Counted from the first letter of the stretch, positions 17,383 through 26,585 are shown. The stretch: 64,000 bases of DNA from CAWGLW01 sp963823525 (GCA_963823525.1 CAWGLW010000005.1:372001-436000); one strand, 5' to 3'. Notes: generated by a model from the letters alone, not told the origin. A program made the numbers and translations.

Positions 17383-19500
17383 TCAGTGCCTGCGGCGAAC
17401 GCTGATCACGTTCGGCAGGCTCGACAGTCGCGAGAGGATCCGGCTCAGCTCATCGAGCCCGCGAACCGTCACGGTAATGTCCATCATCGCGGTGTTCTCG
17501 GCTGCATTGGTCACTGTGTTCATGGTTTCGATGCTGACGTGCTCATCTGCCAGTACTGCCGAGATGTCGCGAACGAGTCCGTGTCGATCAAAGGCCATCA
17601 GTGCCAGGGACGCCGGGAAGGTCCGTTCGCGGTTCGTGCGGCCCCAGTCCACGGCCAGCACACGCCGCGGCTGGGCACCCTGCATGCGCAACAGGTTCGG
17701 GCAATTGGCCCGATGAATCGTCACGCCGCGCCCCAGAGTAATGTAACCGGCAATCGCTTCCGGTGGCACCGGCCGGCAACAGCGGGCAATCGAGTTCAGC
17801 AGGTCGCCGACGCCGTCGATGACAATCCCGTCGGGCTTGTTCGCCGTGCTCGGGCGCCTCAGCTTCGGCGCCGGCGGTGGTTCGTGCTCGTGCAGGCGGC
17901 GCTGTACGGCTCCGGCTACCTGGGCCAGGGTGATTTCGCCTTCGCCGAGTCCCAGATGCAGCGCCTCCGCACTGGGCAGGTGTAACTCCGCGAGAATCTC
18001 CGGCAAGGGCGGGGCGCGAACGCCGAGCCGATCGAGTTCGCGTTCGAGCATCTGCCGGCCTTGCTCGAGGTTTTCGCCGCGGTCCTGTTTGCGAAACCAG
18101 CTGCGCACCTTGGAACGATTGCGCGCCGAAGCGAGGTAACCGAGCTGGGGAACAACCCAGTCACGGCTCGGACGCGGGTGCTTGGCCGGAATGATTTCGA
18201 CCGTGTCTCCGTTGTGCAACTTGTGATCGAGCGCGACCATCTTGCCGTTGACGAGCGCTCCGCGGCATCGGTGACCCAGGCTGGTGTGAACGTGGTAGGC
18301 GAAATCCAGCGGCGTGCCGCCACTGGGCAGTTCAATCACTTCGCCTCGCGGACTCAGCGCGTAGACCCGGTCCTCGAACACCTCAGTGCGCAGGTCATCG
18401 AGCAGGTCCGCTTCTTCGTCGTCGCGAGCGCCCGGCTCCAGCAGCTGCCGCAGCCATACGATCTTCTGCTGGAAACTGGAATCGGCCTTGCGATTTTCCT
18501 TGTATTGCCAGTGGGCCGCGACACCGAGTTCCGCGTGCTGGTGCATTTCCTGCGTGCGGATCTGCACTTCCAGCGGAAGCTTCGCGGGGCCGATCACTGC
18601 CGTGTGCAGCGAGCGGTAGTTGTTTTCCTTCGGCGAGGTAATGTAATCGTCAAATTCGCCTGGAATGTACGGCCACAGGCTGTGCACGACGCCGAGTGCG
18701 GCATAACAGTCACCCACAGTGGCGACGATGATGCGCACCGCGAGCACGTCCATTACCTGCTCGAAGGCGAGGCTCTTGCGCTGCATTTTTCGCCAGATGC
18801 TATAGATGTGCTTGGGCCGGCCCGTGACTTCGGCGGTGACACCGGCACGTTGCAGCTCACGGGCGAGTTGCGTCCTGATTTCGTCGATAAAGCGCTCACG
18901 CTCAGCTCTCTTGACCCGCAGCCAGCCGGCAATACGTTTGTACTCGTTCGGCTCGCTGTAGCGAAAGGCGAGGTCTTCGAGTTCCCACTTGAGTTGCCAG
19001 ATGCCGAGCCGGCTTGCCAGCGGCGCATAGATCTCACGGGTTTCGAGCGCTTCGCGCTTTCGGCGGGCGTCCGGCGCCGCCTTCAGCCGGCGCAGGCGAA
19101 CCAGTTGCAGGGCCAGGCGAATCAGCACGAGCCGTACGTCCGAGGCCAGTGCCAGCAGCAGCTTGCGCAATCCTTCGGCCTGCTCCGGCGCAAGATGCTC
19201 GCCGTGACTCCAGTCCGCCGGTATCCCGGCCGATTGAACCCGCTTGAGTTCGGTAGCGAGCGTCAGGGCCGGTTCGCCAAAGGCCTCGCGGACGGCCGTC
19301 GGCTGGACCAGACCCGCCTGCAGGGCAGAGACCAGCAGTCCTGCCATCTGGGTGTCCTCGTCGGCCTGCATCTGTTGCAGTGTGCTCGCCAGCTCCAGGC
19401 CGACATCGGCTTCCTCGCACGGCGACAGCCCGTTGATGAACTCCGCGGCGACCCGGACACGGGGCGAGAACGACTCAAGCTTGATTCGCGTGGGCTTCAA
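17383..19500 (-). CDS. relA: GTP pyrophosphokinase RelA ((p)ppGpp synthetase I)
   Basis: A 705-residue long RelA/SpoT homologue. The N-terminal hydrolase-like domain has no HD motif, so hydrolase activity should be absent. The synthetase domain has EVTGRPKHIYSIWRKM, DVLAVRIIV and GEFDDYI (282-285 EFDD), the acidic EXDD signature of monofunctional RelA rather than RXKD of SpoT. TGS (about 390-455), zinc-finger/RIS region with CCRPVPPE and a C-terminal ACT domain follow. It makes (p)ppGpp on amino-acid starvation at the ribosome. The start is a TTG at 19500; the next Met is residue 44. The RNase gene follows after 13 bases. Confidence 0.95.
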   Translation of the reverse strand: MKPTRIKLESFSPRVRVAAEFINGLSPCEEADVGLELASTLQQMQADEDTQMAGLLVSALQAGLVQPTAVREAFGEPALTLATELKRVQSAGIPADWSHGEHLAPEQAEGLRKLLLALASDVRLVLIRLALQLVRLRRLKAAPDARRKREALETREIYAPLASRLGIWQLKWELEDLAFRYSEPNEYKRIAGWLRVKRAERERFIDEIRTQLARELQRAGVTAEVTGRPKHIYSIWRKMQRKSLAFEQVMDVLAVRIIVATVGDCYAALGVVHSLWPYIPGEFDDYITSPKENNYRSLHTAVIGPAKLPLEVQIRTQEMHQHAELGVAAHWQYKENRKADSSFQQKIVWLRQLLEPGARDDEEADLLDDLRTEVFEDRVYALSPRGEVIELPSGGTPLDFAYHVHTSLGHRCRGALVNGKMVALDHKLHNGDTVEIIPAKHPRPSRDWVVPQLGYLASARNRSKVRSWFRKQDRGENLEQGRQMLERELDRLGVRAPPLPEILAELHLPSAEALHLGLGEGEITLAQVAGAVQRRLHEHEPPPAPKLRRPSTANKPDGIVIDGVGDLLNSIARCCRPVPPEAIAGYITLGRGVTIHRANCPNLLRMQGAQPRRVLAVDWGRTNRERTFPASLALMAFDRHGLVRDISAVLADEHVSIETMNTVTNAAENTAMMDITVTVRGLDELSRILSRLSSLPNVISVRRRH

Positions 19501-19540
19501 TGGATACGAGTGACTCCGGATGACGACAAGGCGGCATGTG

Positions 19541-19569
19541 TTGGCGGGACATGAATCACGCTATTATAC
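19541..19569 (+). promoter_or_regulatory. Possible promoter of the ruvCAB operon
   Basis: TTGGCG (19541-19546), a 17-base spacer and TTATAC (19564-19569), lying in the gap between the divergent relA and ruvC genes and about 105 bases before the ruvC start. The -10 is imperfect, so this is tentative. Confidence 0.35.
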
Positions 19570-19675
19570 GATGCTGGTTCGCCGGCTCCTGCGGGGTATT
19601 TTCTTGCCGAGGCTCAATCGTGGCGGTCGGCGCTGGCCGGCGCGGCCGGCCCGCGCGGACAGCGGGGATGGGGCG

Positions 19676-20185
19676 GTGCGCATTCTTGGCCTGGATCCGG
19701 GGTCCCAGGTCACCGGTTTTGCCGTTATCGACTGGGAAGCAGGCCAGGCCCGGTACGTTGCCAGCGGCGCCATTCGCACGCGTGGCAGCGATTTTCCGCC
19801 GCGGCTTCGACAGATTTTCGAAGGCGTGCTGACCGTGATGGGGCAATACTCGCCGGGCGAGGTGGCCATCGAGCGTGTCTTCATGCATCGCAATGCCGAC
19901 AGCGCACTGAAGCTGGGCCAGGCGCGCGGTGCCGCGCTGTGTGCCGCGTTTGCGTCGGATCCGGCGGTTTTCGAATATGCGCCCAGGGAAATTAAGCTTG
20001 CCGTGGTCGGTCACGGCGGTGCGGGAAAGGACCAGGTCCAGTTGATGGTGCGAACATTGCTCAAGCTCGAAGGGGAACTCGGCACCGATGCATCCGATGC
20101 GATCGGCGTTGCGCTTTGCCATGCCTTTTCACGGCAGGCACGTGCCATTGCCGGTGAAGCGCTGGTGAGAGTCAGGCCGCGATGA
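19676..20185 (+). CDS. ruvC: Crossover junction endodeoxyribonuclease RuvC
   Basis: A 169-residue Holliday-junction resolvase. The four acidic/catalytic positions of the RNase H-like fold are seen: Asp7 in GLDPG, Glu66 in VAIERVF, and Asp138 and Asp141 in DASDAIGVALCHA. With a GTG start at 19676 (GGGGAT upstream) the length and residue numbers match E. coli RuvC; an open extension to 19520 would add 52 unconserved residues. ruvA overlaps the stop by ATGA. Standard ruvCAB order, making junction migration and cleavage proteins together. Confidence 0.95.
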   Translation: MRILGLDPGSQVTGFAVIDWEAGQARYVASGAIRTRGSDFPPRLRQIFEGVLTVMGQYSPGEVAIERVFMHRNADSALKLGQARGAALCAAFASDPAVFEYAPREIKLAVVGHGGAGKDQVQLMVRTLLKLEGELGTDASDAIGVALCHAFSRQARAIAGEALVRVRPR

Positions 20186-20784
20186 TCGGATTCCTGCGCG
20201 GGCGGCTGGCAGCCAAACATCCGCCACAACTGGTGCTGGACGTGGGCGGCATTGGCTACGAGGTCGAAGCGCCCATGTCCACCTTTTACGAACTGCCGTC
20301 GCAGGGCGAGGAGGTCACCCTGCACACGCATCTCGTCGTCCGCGAAGACGCCCACACGCTGTTCGGGTTTGCAACGCAGCGTGAACGCAGTCTGTTCCGC
20401 GAGTTGATCAAAGTCTCCGGCGTCGGCCCGAGACTGGCCGTTGGCATCCTCTCGGGTATCAGCGTCGATGAATTCCACCGCTGCATCGAGGCACGTGATG
20501 TTGCTGCACTGACCCGCGTGCCGGGCATCGGCCGCAAAACCGCTGAGCGGCTTACGGTCGAAATGAGAGACCGGCTCAAGTTGCTGACCAGCGGGCCCGG
20601 GGCTGGCACGCCGGGCCATGTTTCCGCAGGCGGCGACAGTCCCCAGGCAGAAGCATTCACTGCGCTGGTCGCGCTCGGGTACAAGCCGGCCGAGATCACG
20701 CGCCTGCTGCAGAATGTCGAATCATCGGTGAACTCGACCGAAGAACTGATTCGCCACGCGCTTCGTGCCGCGGCGGGCGGCTGA
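20182..20784 (+). CDS. ruvA: Holliday junction branch migration protein RuvA
   Basis: A 200-residue protein with an OB-fold start (MIGFLRGRLAAKHPPQLVLDVGGIGYEV), tandem helix-hairpin-helix motifs (LFRELIKVSGVGPRLA and LTRVPGIGRKTAERL) and a C-terminal domain III (AEAFTALVALGYKPAEI) that binds RuvB. It holds the four-way junction as a tetramer. Start overlaps the ruvC stop; ruvB begins 16 bases after its stop. Confidence 0.96.
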   Translation: MIGFLRGRLAAKHPPQLVLDVGGIGYEVEAPMSTFYELPSQGEEVTLHTHLVVREDAHTLFGFATQRERSLFRELIKVSGVGPRLAVGILSGISVDEFHRCIEARDVAALTRVPGIGRKTAERLTVEMRDRLKLLTSGPGAGTPGHVSAGGDSPQAEAFTALVALGYKPAEITRLLQNVESSVNSTEELIRHALRAAAGG

Positions 20785-20800
20785 ACAAGGTGCCGGCGAA

Positions 20801-21844
20801 ATGATCGAACAGGATCGGGTGACCTCGGGTGACCGGCAGGGCGAGGAAGAGGTCTACGACAGGGCCGTGCGACCGAAGACGCTGGCCGAGTACGTGGGTC
20901 AGCCGGCTGTCACCGCGCAGATGGAAATTTTCATCGAGGCAGCGCGCAAGCGAGGCGAGGCTCTCGATCATGTGCTGATTTTTGGCCCGCCGGGGCTCGG
21001 TAAGACGACGCTGGCGCAGGTCATCGCGAACGAGCTCGGTTTCGGTTTCAAGCACACCTCCGGGCCGGTGCTCGAGCGTCCGGGCGATCTCGCCGCGCTG
21101 CTGACCAATCTGCAGCCCAACGACATCCTGTTCGTGGATGAGATTCATCGGCTCAGCCCGGTGATCGAGGAAATCCTGTACCCGGCAATGGAGGACTTTC
21201 AACTCGACATCGTGATCGGCGAGGGTCCCGGCGCACGCTCGATCAAGATCGATCTGCCGCCGTTCACGCTGGTCGGGGCGACCACCCGCGCCGGATTGCT
21301 GACCTCCCCGCTGCGCGACCGCTTTGGTATCGTGCAGCGCCTCGAGTTTTACAGCCGGGAAGATCTCAAGCGCATCGTCGAGCGCTCGGCCCGTATTCTC
21401 GAGGTTCCGACCGATGAAGCCGGTGCTGCGCTGGTGGCCGAGCGATCGCGCGGCACGCCGCGCATTGCCAACCGTCTGCTGCGGCGAGTGCGCGATTTCG
21501 CGGAAGTCAAGGCCGCCGGCCGGATCACCGGCGAAGTCGCCCAGGGCGCGCTGAACCTGCTCGACGTCGATCCCCTTGGGTTTGATCCGATGGATCGCCG
21601 GCTGATGCTGACGATCATCGAGAAGTTTGATGGCGGCCCGGTGGGAGTCGACAGCCTGGCCGCGGCGCTAGGCGAAGAGCGCGGTACGATCGAAGATGTG
21701 ATCGAGCCGTTCCTGATCCAGCAGGGCTTCATCATGCGCACCGCCCGTGGCCGGGTGACGACGCGCCACGCCTGGCTGCATTTCGGTCTGACGCCACCGG
21801 CTACCCAGGCCACGGCCGGTACGCTCGGACTCTTTGACGCCTGA
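20801..21844 (+). CDS. ruvB: Holliday junction branch migration ATPase RuvB
   Basis: A 347-residue AAA+ motor. Walker A is GPPGLGKTT, Walker B FVDEIHR, sensor 1 GATTRAG, and the C-terminal winged helix ends with FLIQQGFIMRTARGR. It drives branch migration with RuvA. The ATG at 20801 is chosen over an upstream in-frame start that would overlap ruvA. The tolQ gene follows nine bases later, so ruvCAB and tol-pal are likely transcribed together. Confidence 0.97.
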   Translation: MIEQDRVTSGDRQGEEEVYDRAVRPKTLAEYVGQPAVTAQMEIFIEAARKRGEALDHVLIFGPPGLGKTTLAQVIANELGFGFKHTSGPVLERPGDLAALLTNLQPNDILFVDEIHRLSPVIEEILYPAMEDFQLDIVIGEGPGARSIKIDLPPFTLVGATTRAGLLTSPLRDRFGIVQRLEFYSREDLKRIVERSARILEVPTDEAGAALVAERSRGTPRIANRLLRRVRDFAEVKAAGRITGEVAQGALNLLDVDPLGFDPMDRRLMLTIIEKFDGGPVGVDSLAAALGEERGTIEDVIEPFLIQQGFIMRTARGRVTTRHAWLHFGLTPPATQATAGTLGLFDA

Positions 21845-21853
21845 GGATTCCTG

Positions 21854-22531
21854 ATGACAGATGAACATTCAGCCCTGTACCTGATCCTGAACGCCAGTCC
21901 GGTCGTGCAACTGGTGATGGCAATCCTGGTCGGCGCATCGGTCATCTCCTGGGCAATCATACTTGGCAAGCGCAGGATCCTGAACGGGGCCCGTATCGCG
22001 GCCGATCGATTCGAGGAGCAGTTCTGGTCGGGTGGCGATCTGGCCAGTCTCTACAAGTCGCTCGAGTCGGCGTCGCCCACCGGGATGGCTGGAATCTTCG
22101 TATCGGGTTTCCGTGAGTTCTCGCGGCTGCGACAGAAGCGTGGGATCTCCGGCGAGCAGTTGCTGGACGGCAGTCGACGTGCGATGCGGGTCGGGCAGCT
22201 CAAGGAGACTGATCGGCTCGAGCAGCACCTCTCGACACTGGCGACCGTCGGTTCCACAAGCCCCTATGTCGGCCTGCTCGGAACGGTCTGGGGCATCATG
22301 AGCGCGTTTCAGGGGCTCGGAAATGTTCAGGTCGCGACGCTGGCTACGGTGGCACCGGCCATCGCCGAGGCACTGATCGCGACCGCGATGGGTCTATTTG
22401 CCGCGATTCCGGCCGTTGTAGCCTACAACCGCTTTGCCGACCAGGTCGGGCGGCTCGAGCTGCGTTACGACACGTTCATGGAAGAGTTCTCCACCATTCT
22501 GCAGCGCCACGCCGGCCAGGACTCCGACTGA
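21854..22531 (+). CDS. tolQ: Tol-Pal system proton channel subunit TolQ
   Basis: A 225-residue ExbB/TolQ-type inner-membrane protein with three membrane segments (about 17-38, 135-155 and 170-190). The conserved TM2-TM3 region reads LSTLATVGSTSPYVGLLGTVWGIMSAFQ and ATVAPAIAEALIATAMGLFAAIPAVVAYN. With TolR it turns proton flow into force for outer-membrane constriction at division. The acyl-CoA thioesterase ybgC, usually the first gene of this cluster, is not present between ruvB and tolQ. Confidence 0.96.
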   Translation: MTDEHSALYLILNASPVVQLVMAILVGASVISWAIILGKRRILNGARIAADRFEEQFWSGGDLASLYKSLESASPTGMAGIFVSGFREFSRLRQKRGISGEQLLDGSRRAMRVGQLKETDRLEQHLSTLATVGSTSPYVGLLGTVWGIMSAFQGLGNVQVATLATVAPAIAEALIATAMGLFAAIPAVVAYNRFADQVGRLELRYDTFMEEFSTILQRHAGQDSD

Positions 22532-22532
22532 C

Positions 22533-22982
22533 ATGGGCGGTGCAGACATGAAGCGCGGTCGCGGACGCCGGATGATGGGCGAGATCAACGTCGTGCCCTA
22601 CATCGACGTGATGCTGGTGCTGCTGGTGATCTTCATGGTCACCGCACCGATGCTGAGCCAGGGCATCAAGGTCGACCTGCCGAACGCTGCGGCCGAACCG
22701 CTTGATCCGGAGGCGCTGGAGCCGCTGGTCCTGAGTGTCGATCGCGACGGCGCCTTCTACCTGAACATCGGCGACCCGGAAACGGCGCAGGATGACGACC
22801 GTGCCCTGGAAATCGCCTCGGCCGCGCTGCGGCGGGAACCTGAGCGGCCCGTGGTGGTCAAGGCAGACAGGGCGGTTCCCTATGGACGGGTCGTGGAAGG
22901 CATGGTGTTACTGCAACAAGCCGGTGCAAAAAAGGTCGGGTTTGCGACTGAACCGCCGGCCGGGCGACCCCGGGGCGAGTAG
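22533..22982 (+). CDS. tolR: Tol-Pal system protein TolR
   Basis: A 149-residue ExbD/TolR protein. After a short basic N-terminus, INVVPYIDVMLVLLVIFMV is the single membrane helix with the proton-carrying Asp. The periplasmic domain follows and ends with the typical dimerising strand (VVKADRAVPYGRVVEGMVLLQQAGAKKVGFATEP). The start at 22533 lies one base after the tolQ stop; 22548 is an alternative Met. Confidence 0.95.
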   Translation: MGGADMKRGRGRRMMGEINVVPYIDVMLVLLVIFMVTAPMLSQGIKVDLPNAAAEPLDPEALEPLVLSVDRDGAFYLNIGDPETAQDDDRALEIASAALRREPERPVVVKADRAVPYGRVVEGMVLLQQAGAKKVGFATEPPAGRPRGE

Positions 22983-23002
22983 TGCCAGGGCTGACCTGAA
23001 CC

Positions 23003-23899
23003 ATGTCGGGATTCATTCGCGAGCATCGATGGCCGTTGATTGGCGCGGCGATTCTGCACCTGCTGGTGATCGCGGTGCTGGCCGGCGCTGCGCTGCGCTG
23101 GACAAAGTCACAGCCGCCGGTCGACCTGGCGATCGAAGGCGTGGTCGTCGATGAGAGCATGCTGCCACGCGAGGGCAAGGCAATTCCGTTGCCGCCGGAG
23201 CCGGCCCCGCCGCTGCCTGATCCGACGCCGGTCGAACCGGAGCCGTTACCGGAACCCGAACCAGCACCGGTGACGACGCCCGAGCCCAAAGCCGTCGGTA
23301 TCGACAGGGCGGCCGAGGCCGAGGCGCAGCGGCAGCTCGCGGCCGAACAGGAGGCGATCAAGCGCCGCGAGCGTGAGGCAGCGGAAAGGGCCCAGGCCGA
23401 GGCGCGCCGTATCGAAGAGGCGCGCCGCTTGCGCGAGGAGGCCGAGGCCCGTCAGCGTGAGGAAGAGGCGCAGCAGAAGAAGCGCGCTGAGGAGGAAGCC
23501 GAGGCGAAGCGCAAGGCGGCCGAGGCGAAGGCGGCGCTCGAGGCGAAGCAACGCGCAGCCCGGGAGGCCGACCTGCGGAGGCGAATGGCGGCCGAGGAAG
23601 AAATTGCAGCGGTGGCACGCTCGGGCGTGATGGACGACTACCGTCTTCTGCTGCAACAGACGATTCAGCGAAACTGGATCCGCCCGCCATCGGCGGCGCC
23701 GGGGCTCGAGTGTGTCCTGAATGTGACCCAGGCGCCGGGTGGCACCGTTATCGACGTGAAGATCGGTCGTTGTAACGGGGACCAGGCCGTGCGCGAATCC
23801 ATTACCAATGCCGTGTATCGTTCGTCACCCTTGCCCGCGCCGGCCGATGAGCGAATATTCGAGCGGCGCCTCGAGATCGTGTTCAAGCCGGTGGACTAG
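23003..23899 (+). CDS. tolA: Cell envelope integrity protein TolA
   Basis: A 298-residue TolA. Domain I is an N-terminal membrane helix (about 12-34, AAILHLLVIAVLAGAAL). A Pro/Glu-rich stretch (55-95) leads to domain II, a long helix of Ala, Glu, Lys and Arg repeats (about 105-205). The small globular domain III (about 210-298, MDDYRLLLQQTIQRNWIRPP and on) contacts TolB and Pal, and is a usual entry point for phage and bacteriocins. It links TolQR to the outer membrane. Confidence 0.93.
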   Translation: MSGFIREHRWPLIGAAILHLLVIAVLAGAALRWTKSQPPVDLAIEGVVVDESMLPREGKAIPLPPEPAPPLPDPTPVEPEPLPEPEPAPVTTPEPKAVGIDRAAEAEAQRQLAAEQEAIKRREREAAERAQAEARRIEEARRLREEAEARQREEEAQQKKRAEEEAEAKRKAAEAKAALEAKQRAAREADLRRRMAAEEEIAAVARSGVMDDYRLLLQQTIQRNWIRPPSAAPGLECVLNVTQAPGGTVIDVKIGRCNGDQAVRESITNAVYRSSPLPAPADERIFERRLEIVFKPVD

Positions 23900-23913
23900 G
23901 AGTTCAAGACAGG

Positions 23914-25227
23914 ATGACAAAAAAGTCGTACCAGGGCCCGTGGGCCCGTGTGGTTCTTGCCGTCGCGCTGCTTATCGCGTCGGCAGCCAGCCACGCCCAA
24001 CTGCGAATCGATATCACCGAAGGCGTTCGTGACGCGGTGCCGATTGCTGTCGTGCCGTTCGGCGGGCAAGGGCCCCAGGCGATTACCGATGTGGCCGCCG
24101 TGATCGGCAACGACCTGCAGATGAGCGGGCGCTTTGCGCCACTCGAGCGACGCGATATCGTTGCCGCCCCGACCACCGGTGAGCAGATTCGCTTTGAGGA
24201 CTGGCGCCTGCTCAGGTCGGACTTCATCGTCGTCGGGCGCGTCGAGCCGGCCGCGGCCGGCCTGGCAGTCACCTACGAATTGTTTAACGTGCAGACCGGC
24301 CAGCCGCTGCTCACGCAACAGCTGCAGACCAGCGAAGCGGGCCTTCGCGCAACCGCGCACCGGATCTCAGATGCCATTTACCAGAAGCTGACCGGCATCC
24401 CGGGCGCCTTCTCGACACGCATGGCCTTTGTCGCCGTCAGCGATGCTGGCGGTGTCAGGCGCCACCGCCTGGTGGTCTCTGACGCTGATGGTTTCAATCC
24501 CCGCACCGTCACGGAGTCCGCCGAACCGCTGATGTCGCCGGCCTGGTCGCCGGACGGTCGCAGTCTTGCCTACGTCTCTTTCGAGGGCAAAGCCTCGGCG
24601 ATCTACGTCCAGGACCTCGCCACCGGCGAGCGTCGGCGCGTTTCGGCCCGTCGCGGCATCAATGGCGCGCCGGCCTGGTCACCCGACGGTCGTACGCTGG
24701 CGCTGACCCTTTCGAATGGGGCGAATCTCGATGTTTACACGCTGGACCTCGCCACACAGACGCTGACGCGGATCACGAACAGCGACGCGATCGACACCGA
24801 AGCGGAATGGGCGGCCGATGGCAAGGGTCTGTATTTCACCTCCGACCGTGCCGGCCGGGCACAGATTTATTACGTTGAGCCGCGTGCCGGTGCGAAGGCC
24901 GAGCGCATCACGTTTACCAACAGCTACAATGCACGGCCGCGAGTGTCGCCGAACGGAAAGGAACTGGCGATGGTGACGCTGGACGCGGGGGCCTATCGAA
25001 TTGCCTCGATGGACCTGAAGTCACGCAACCTGCGGGTCCTCACCAAAGGCCAGCAGGATGAATCGCCGAGTTATGCGCCGAATTCCGCGATCGTGATTTA
25101 CGCCACCGGTTCCGGGGGCAAGGGGTCGCTGGCCATGGTTTCTTCCGACGGCCGGTTCCAGCAGCGGCTCTCCGCCGAGCACGGCGACGTGCGCGAGCCG
25201 GTCTGGTCACCGTTCCCTCGAGGCTGA
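23914..25227 (+). CDS. tolB: Tol-Pal system beta-propeller protein TolB
   Basis: A 437-residue periplasmic protein with a signal peptide (VVLAVALLIASAASHA), an N-terminal alpha/beta domain (RIDITEGVRDAVPIAVVPFGG) and a C-terminal six-bladed propeller built from WD40-like PD40 repeats, visible as SPAWSPDGRSLAYVS, GAPAWSPDGRTLALT, EAEWAADGKGLYFTS and PRVSPNGKELAMV. It connects TolA and Pal. ATG at 23914 with AGGA upstream. Confidence 0.96.
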   Translation: MTKKSYQGPWARVVLAVALLIASAASHAQLRIDITEGVRDAVPIAVVPFGGQGPQAITDVAAVIGNDLQMSGRFAPLERRDIVAAPTTGEQIRFEDWRLLRSDFIVVGRVEPAAAGLAVTYELFNVQTGQPLLTQQLQTSEAGLRATAHRISDAIYQKLTGIPGAFSTRMAFVAVSDAGGVRRHRLVVSDADGFNPRTVTESAEPLMSPAWSPDGRSLAYVSFEGKASAIYVQDLATGERRRVSARRGINGAPAWSPDGRTLALTLSNGANLDVYTLDLATQTLTRITNSDAIDTEAEWAADGKGLYFTSDRAGRAQIYYVEPRAGAKAERITFTNSYNARPRVSPNGKELAMVTLDAGAYRIASMDLKSRNLRVLTKGQQDESPSYAPNSAIVIYATGSGGKGSLAMVSSDGRFQQRLSAEHGDVREPVWSPFPRG

Positions 25228-25252
25228 CAGCTGCTGTGTATCAAACTATGCT
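25224..25252 (+). promoter_or_regulatory. Promoter upstream of pal
   Basis: CTGACA (25224-25229), a spacer of exactly 17 bases and TATGCT (25247-25252). This is a good sigma70 match in the 58-base gap between tolB and pal, and would give pal-cpoB-queE-queC a separate transcript. Pal is needed in far larger amounts than TolQRAB, which fits. Confidence 0.55.
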
Positions 25253-25285
25253 AACGGGCGCACGGCGCTCAGGAGTCCATGCATC

Positions 25286-25822
25286 ATGAAGTTCATCGAA
25301 GCGATAACCGTGGCAGCGATAGCGTTCAGCCTCGCCGCCTGTTCGTCAAAAGATACGAAGCCCGACACCACCACACCCGCGCCCATCACCGAGGACAGCA
25401 GCACGACGACGAGTGGTATTGACAGCGGTTCGGCCTCGACCGCGGGCTCGGGCACGCTGACGCCGGAGCAGCAGGCCATGGCGGCGCTCGAAGCGCGAAG
25501 CGTGGTGTACTTCGAATACGACAGCAGCGAGATAAAGTCCGAATACGTGCCTGTGGTCGCGGCGCATGCTGCTTTCCTGGCCAAGTACCCGGCCGCACGT
25601 GTCCGCCTCGAAGGGCACACCGACGAGCGAGGTTCGCGCGAGTACAACATTGGTCTCGGCGAACGGCGTGCTCAGGTTGTGCAGCAGGCCCTCATCCTGC
25701 AGGGAGCAAAGGAGACCCAGGTCGTGACCGTCAGTTATGGCGAGGAACGCCCGGCCGTCGCGGGCTCCGACGAGGCGGCCTATGCACAGAACCGCCGCGT
25801 GCAACTCGTTTACGCAAGGTGA
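25286..25822 (+). CDS. pal: Peptidoglycan-associated lipoprotein Pal
   Basis: A 178-residue outer-membrane lipoprotein; the signal ends in FSLAAC with the lipidated Cys19. A Ser/Thr-rich linker leads to an OmpA-like peptidoglycan-binding domain: VYFEYDSSEIKSEYVPVVAAHA, then RVRLEGHTDERGSREYNIGLGERRA, which has the diaminopimelate-binding Asp and Arg. It anchors the outer membrane to the wall and is released by TolAB. CAGGAG lies upstream of the ATG. Confidence 0.96.
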   Translation: MKFIEAITVAAIAFSLAACSSKDTKPDTTTPAPITEDSSTTTSGIDSGSASTAGSGTLTPEQQAMAALEARSVVYFEYDSSEIKSEYVPVVAAHAAFLAKYPAARVRLEGHTDERGSREYNIGLGERRAQVVQQALILQGAKETQVVTVSYGEERPAVAGSDEAAYAQNRRVQLVYAR

Positions 25823-25829
25823 TCTGCGC

Positions 25830-26585
25830 ATGACCCGCTTTTCCAGGCCGATTCTGTTCGCTGCCTTGCTGATCGCAAGCGCCATCGCGCAGGGCCGTAC
25901 GGCCAGTAACAAGGACCTCGAGGACCGTGCCAATTCGACGGATGCGCGCATCACGGCGCTCGAGAGCCGGGCCAACCAGTCCCTCGTCAATCTGCAACAG
26001 CAGATCGACGCGGCCAAGGCGGAATTGCGCACGTTGCGTGGACAGATCGACGAGGCCGCGCACGAGCTGGAAAACACTCAGAAGCAGCAACGCGATCTTT
26101 ACGCAGACCTCGATCGCCGCCTCCTGTATCTTGAAAATGCGGCCGGCGTACCGACCCGGGGTGCCTCGGAGGCGCCGACCACGGGTGATATCGTCAATGC
26201 CGATGAGACGGCGGTCTATGGGGATGCATTTGCGGCACTGAAGGCGGGGCGTTACGAGGAAGCCGATCGGGGTTTTCGGCTGTACCTGACCAAGTATCCG
26301 CAGGGACCTCGCGCCGACAGCGCGGCCTACTGGCTGGCTGAAACGCAATATGTGCAGCAGGATTTCCAGAAAGCGCTCGGCACCTACGAGGATATGCTCA
26401 GGCAATACCCCGACTCGCGAAAGGCCGCCGATGCGTTGCTGAAGGTCGGTTACTGCCAGTACGAACTGAAAGCGTTCAAGAACGCGAGGGCCACTCTCAA
26501 GAAGGTCGTCGCTACCTATCCGGGCACCGATCCTGCACGTCAGGCTGAGGGACGCCTGATCGACATGGACGCTGCCGGCCGCTAG
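25830..26585 (+). CDS. cpoB: Cell division coordinator CpoB (YbgF)
   Basis: A 251-residue periplasmic protein with a signal peptide (FAALLIASAIAQG), a coiled coil (about 25-110) that trimerises the protein, and three TPR repeats at the C-terminus (YGDAFAALKAGRYEEADRGFRLYLTKYP, ADSAAYWLAETQYVQQDFQKAL and ADALLKVGYCQYELKAFKNARATL). CpoB couples Tol activity to PBP1B during constriction. It begins seven bases after pal. Confidence 0.95.
   Translation: MTRFSRPILFAALLIASAIAQGRTASNKDLEDRANSTDARITALESRANQSLVNLQQQIDAAKAELRTLRGQIDEAAHELENTQKQQRDLYADLDRRLLYLENAAGVPTRGASEAPTTGDIVNADETAVYGDAFAALKAGRYEEADRGFRLYLTKYPQGPRADSAAYWLAETQYVQQDFQKALGTYEDMLRQYPDSRKAADALLKVGYCQYELKAFKNARATLKKVVATYPGTDPARQAEGRLIDMDAAGR

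Noticed and set aside
18061..19554. 497-codon open frame opposite relA
   Set aside because: relA is complete on the minus strand with domain motifs throughout; the opposite frame is a GC-bias shadow.
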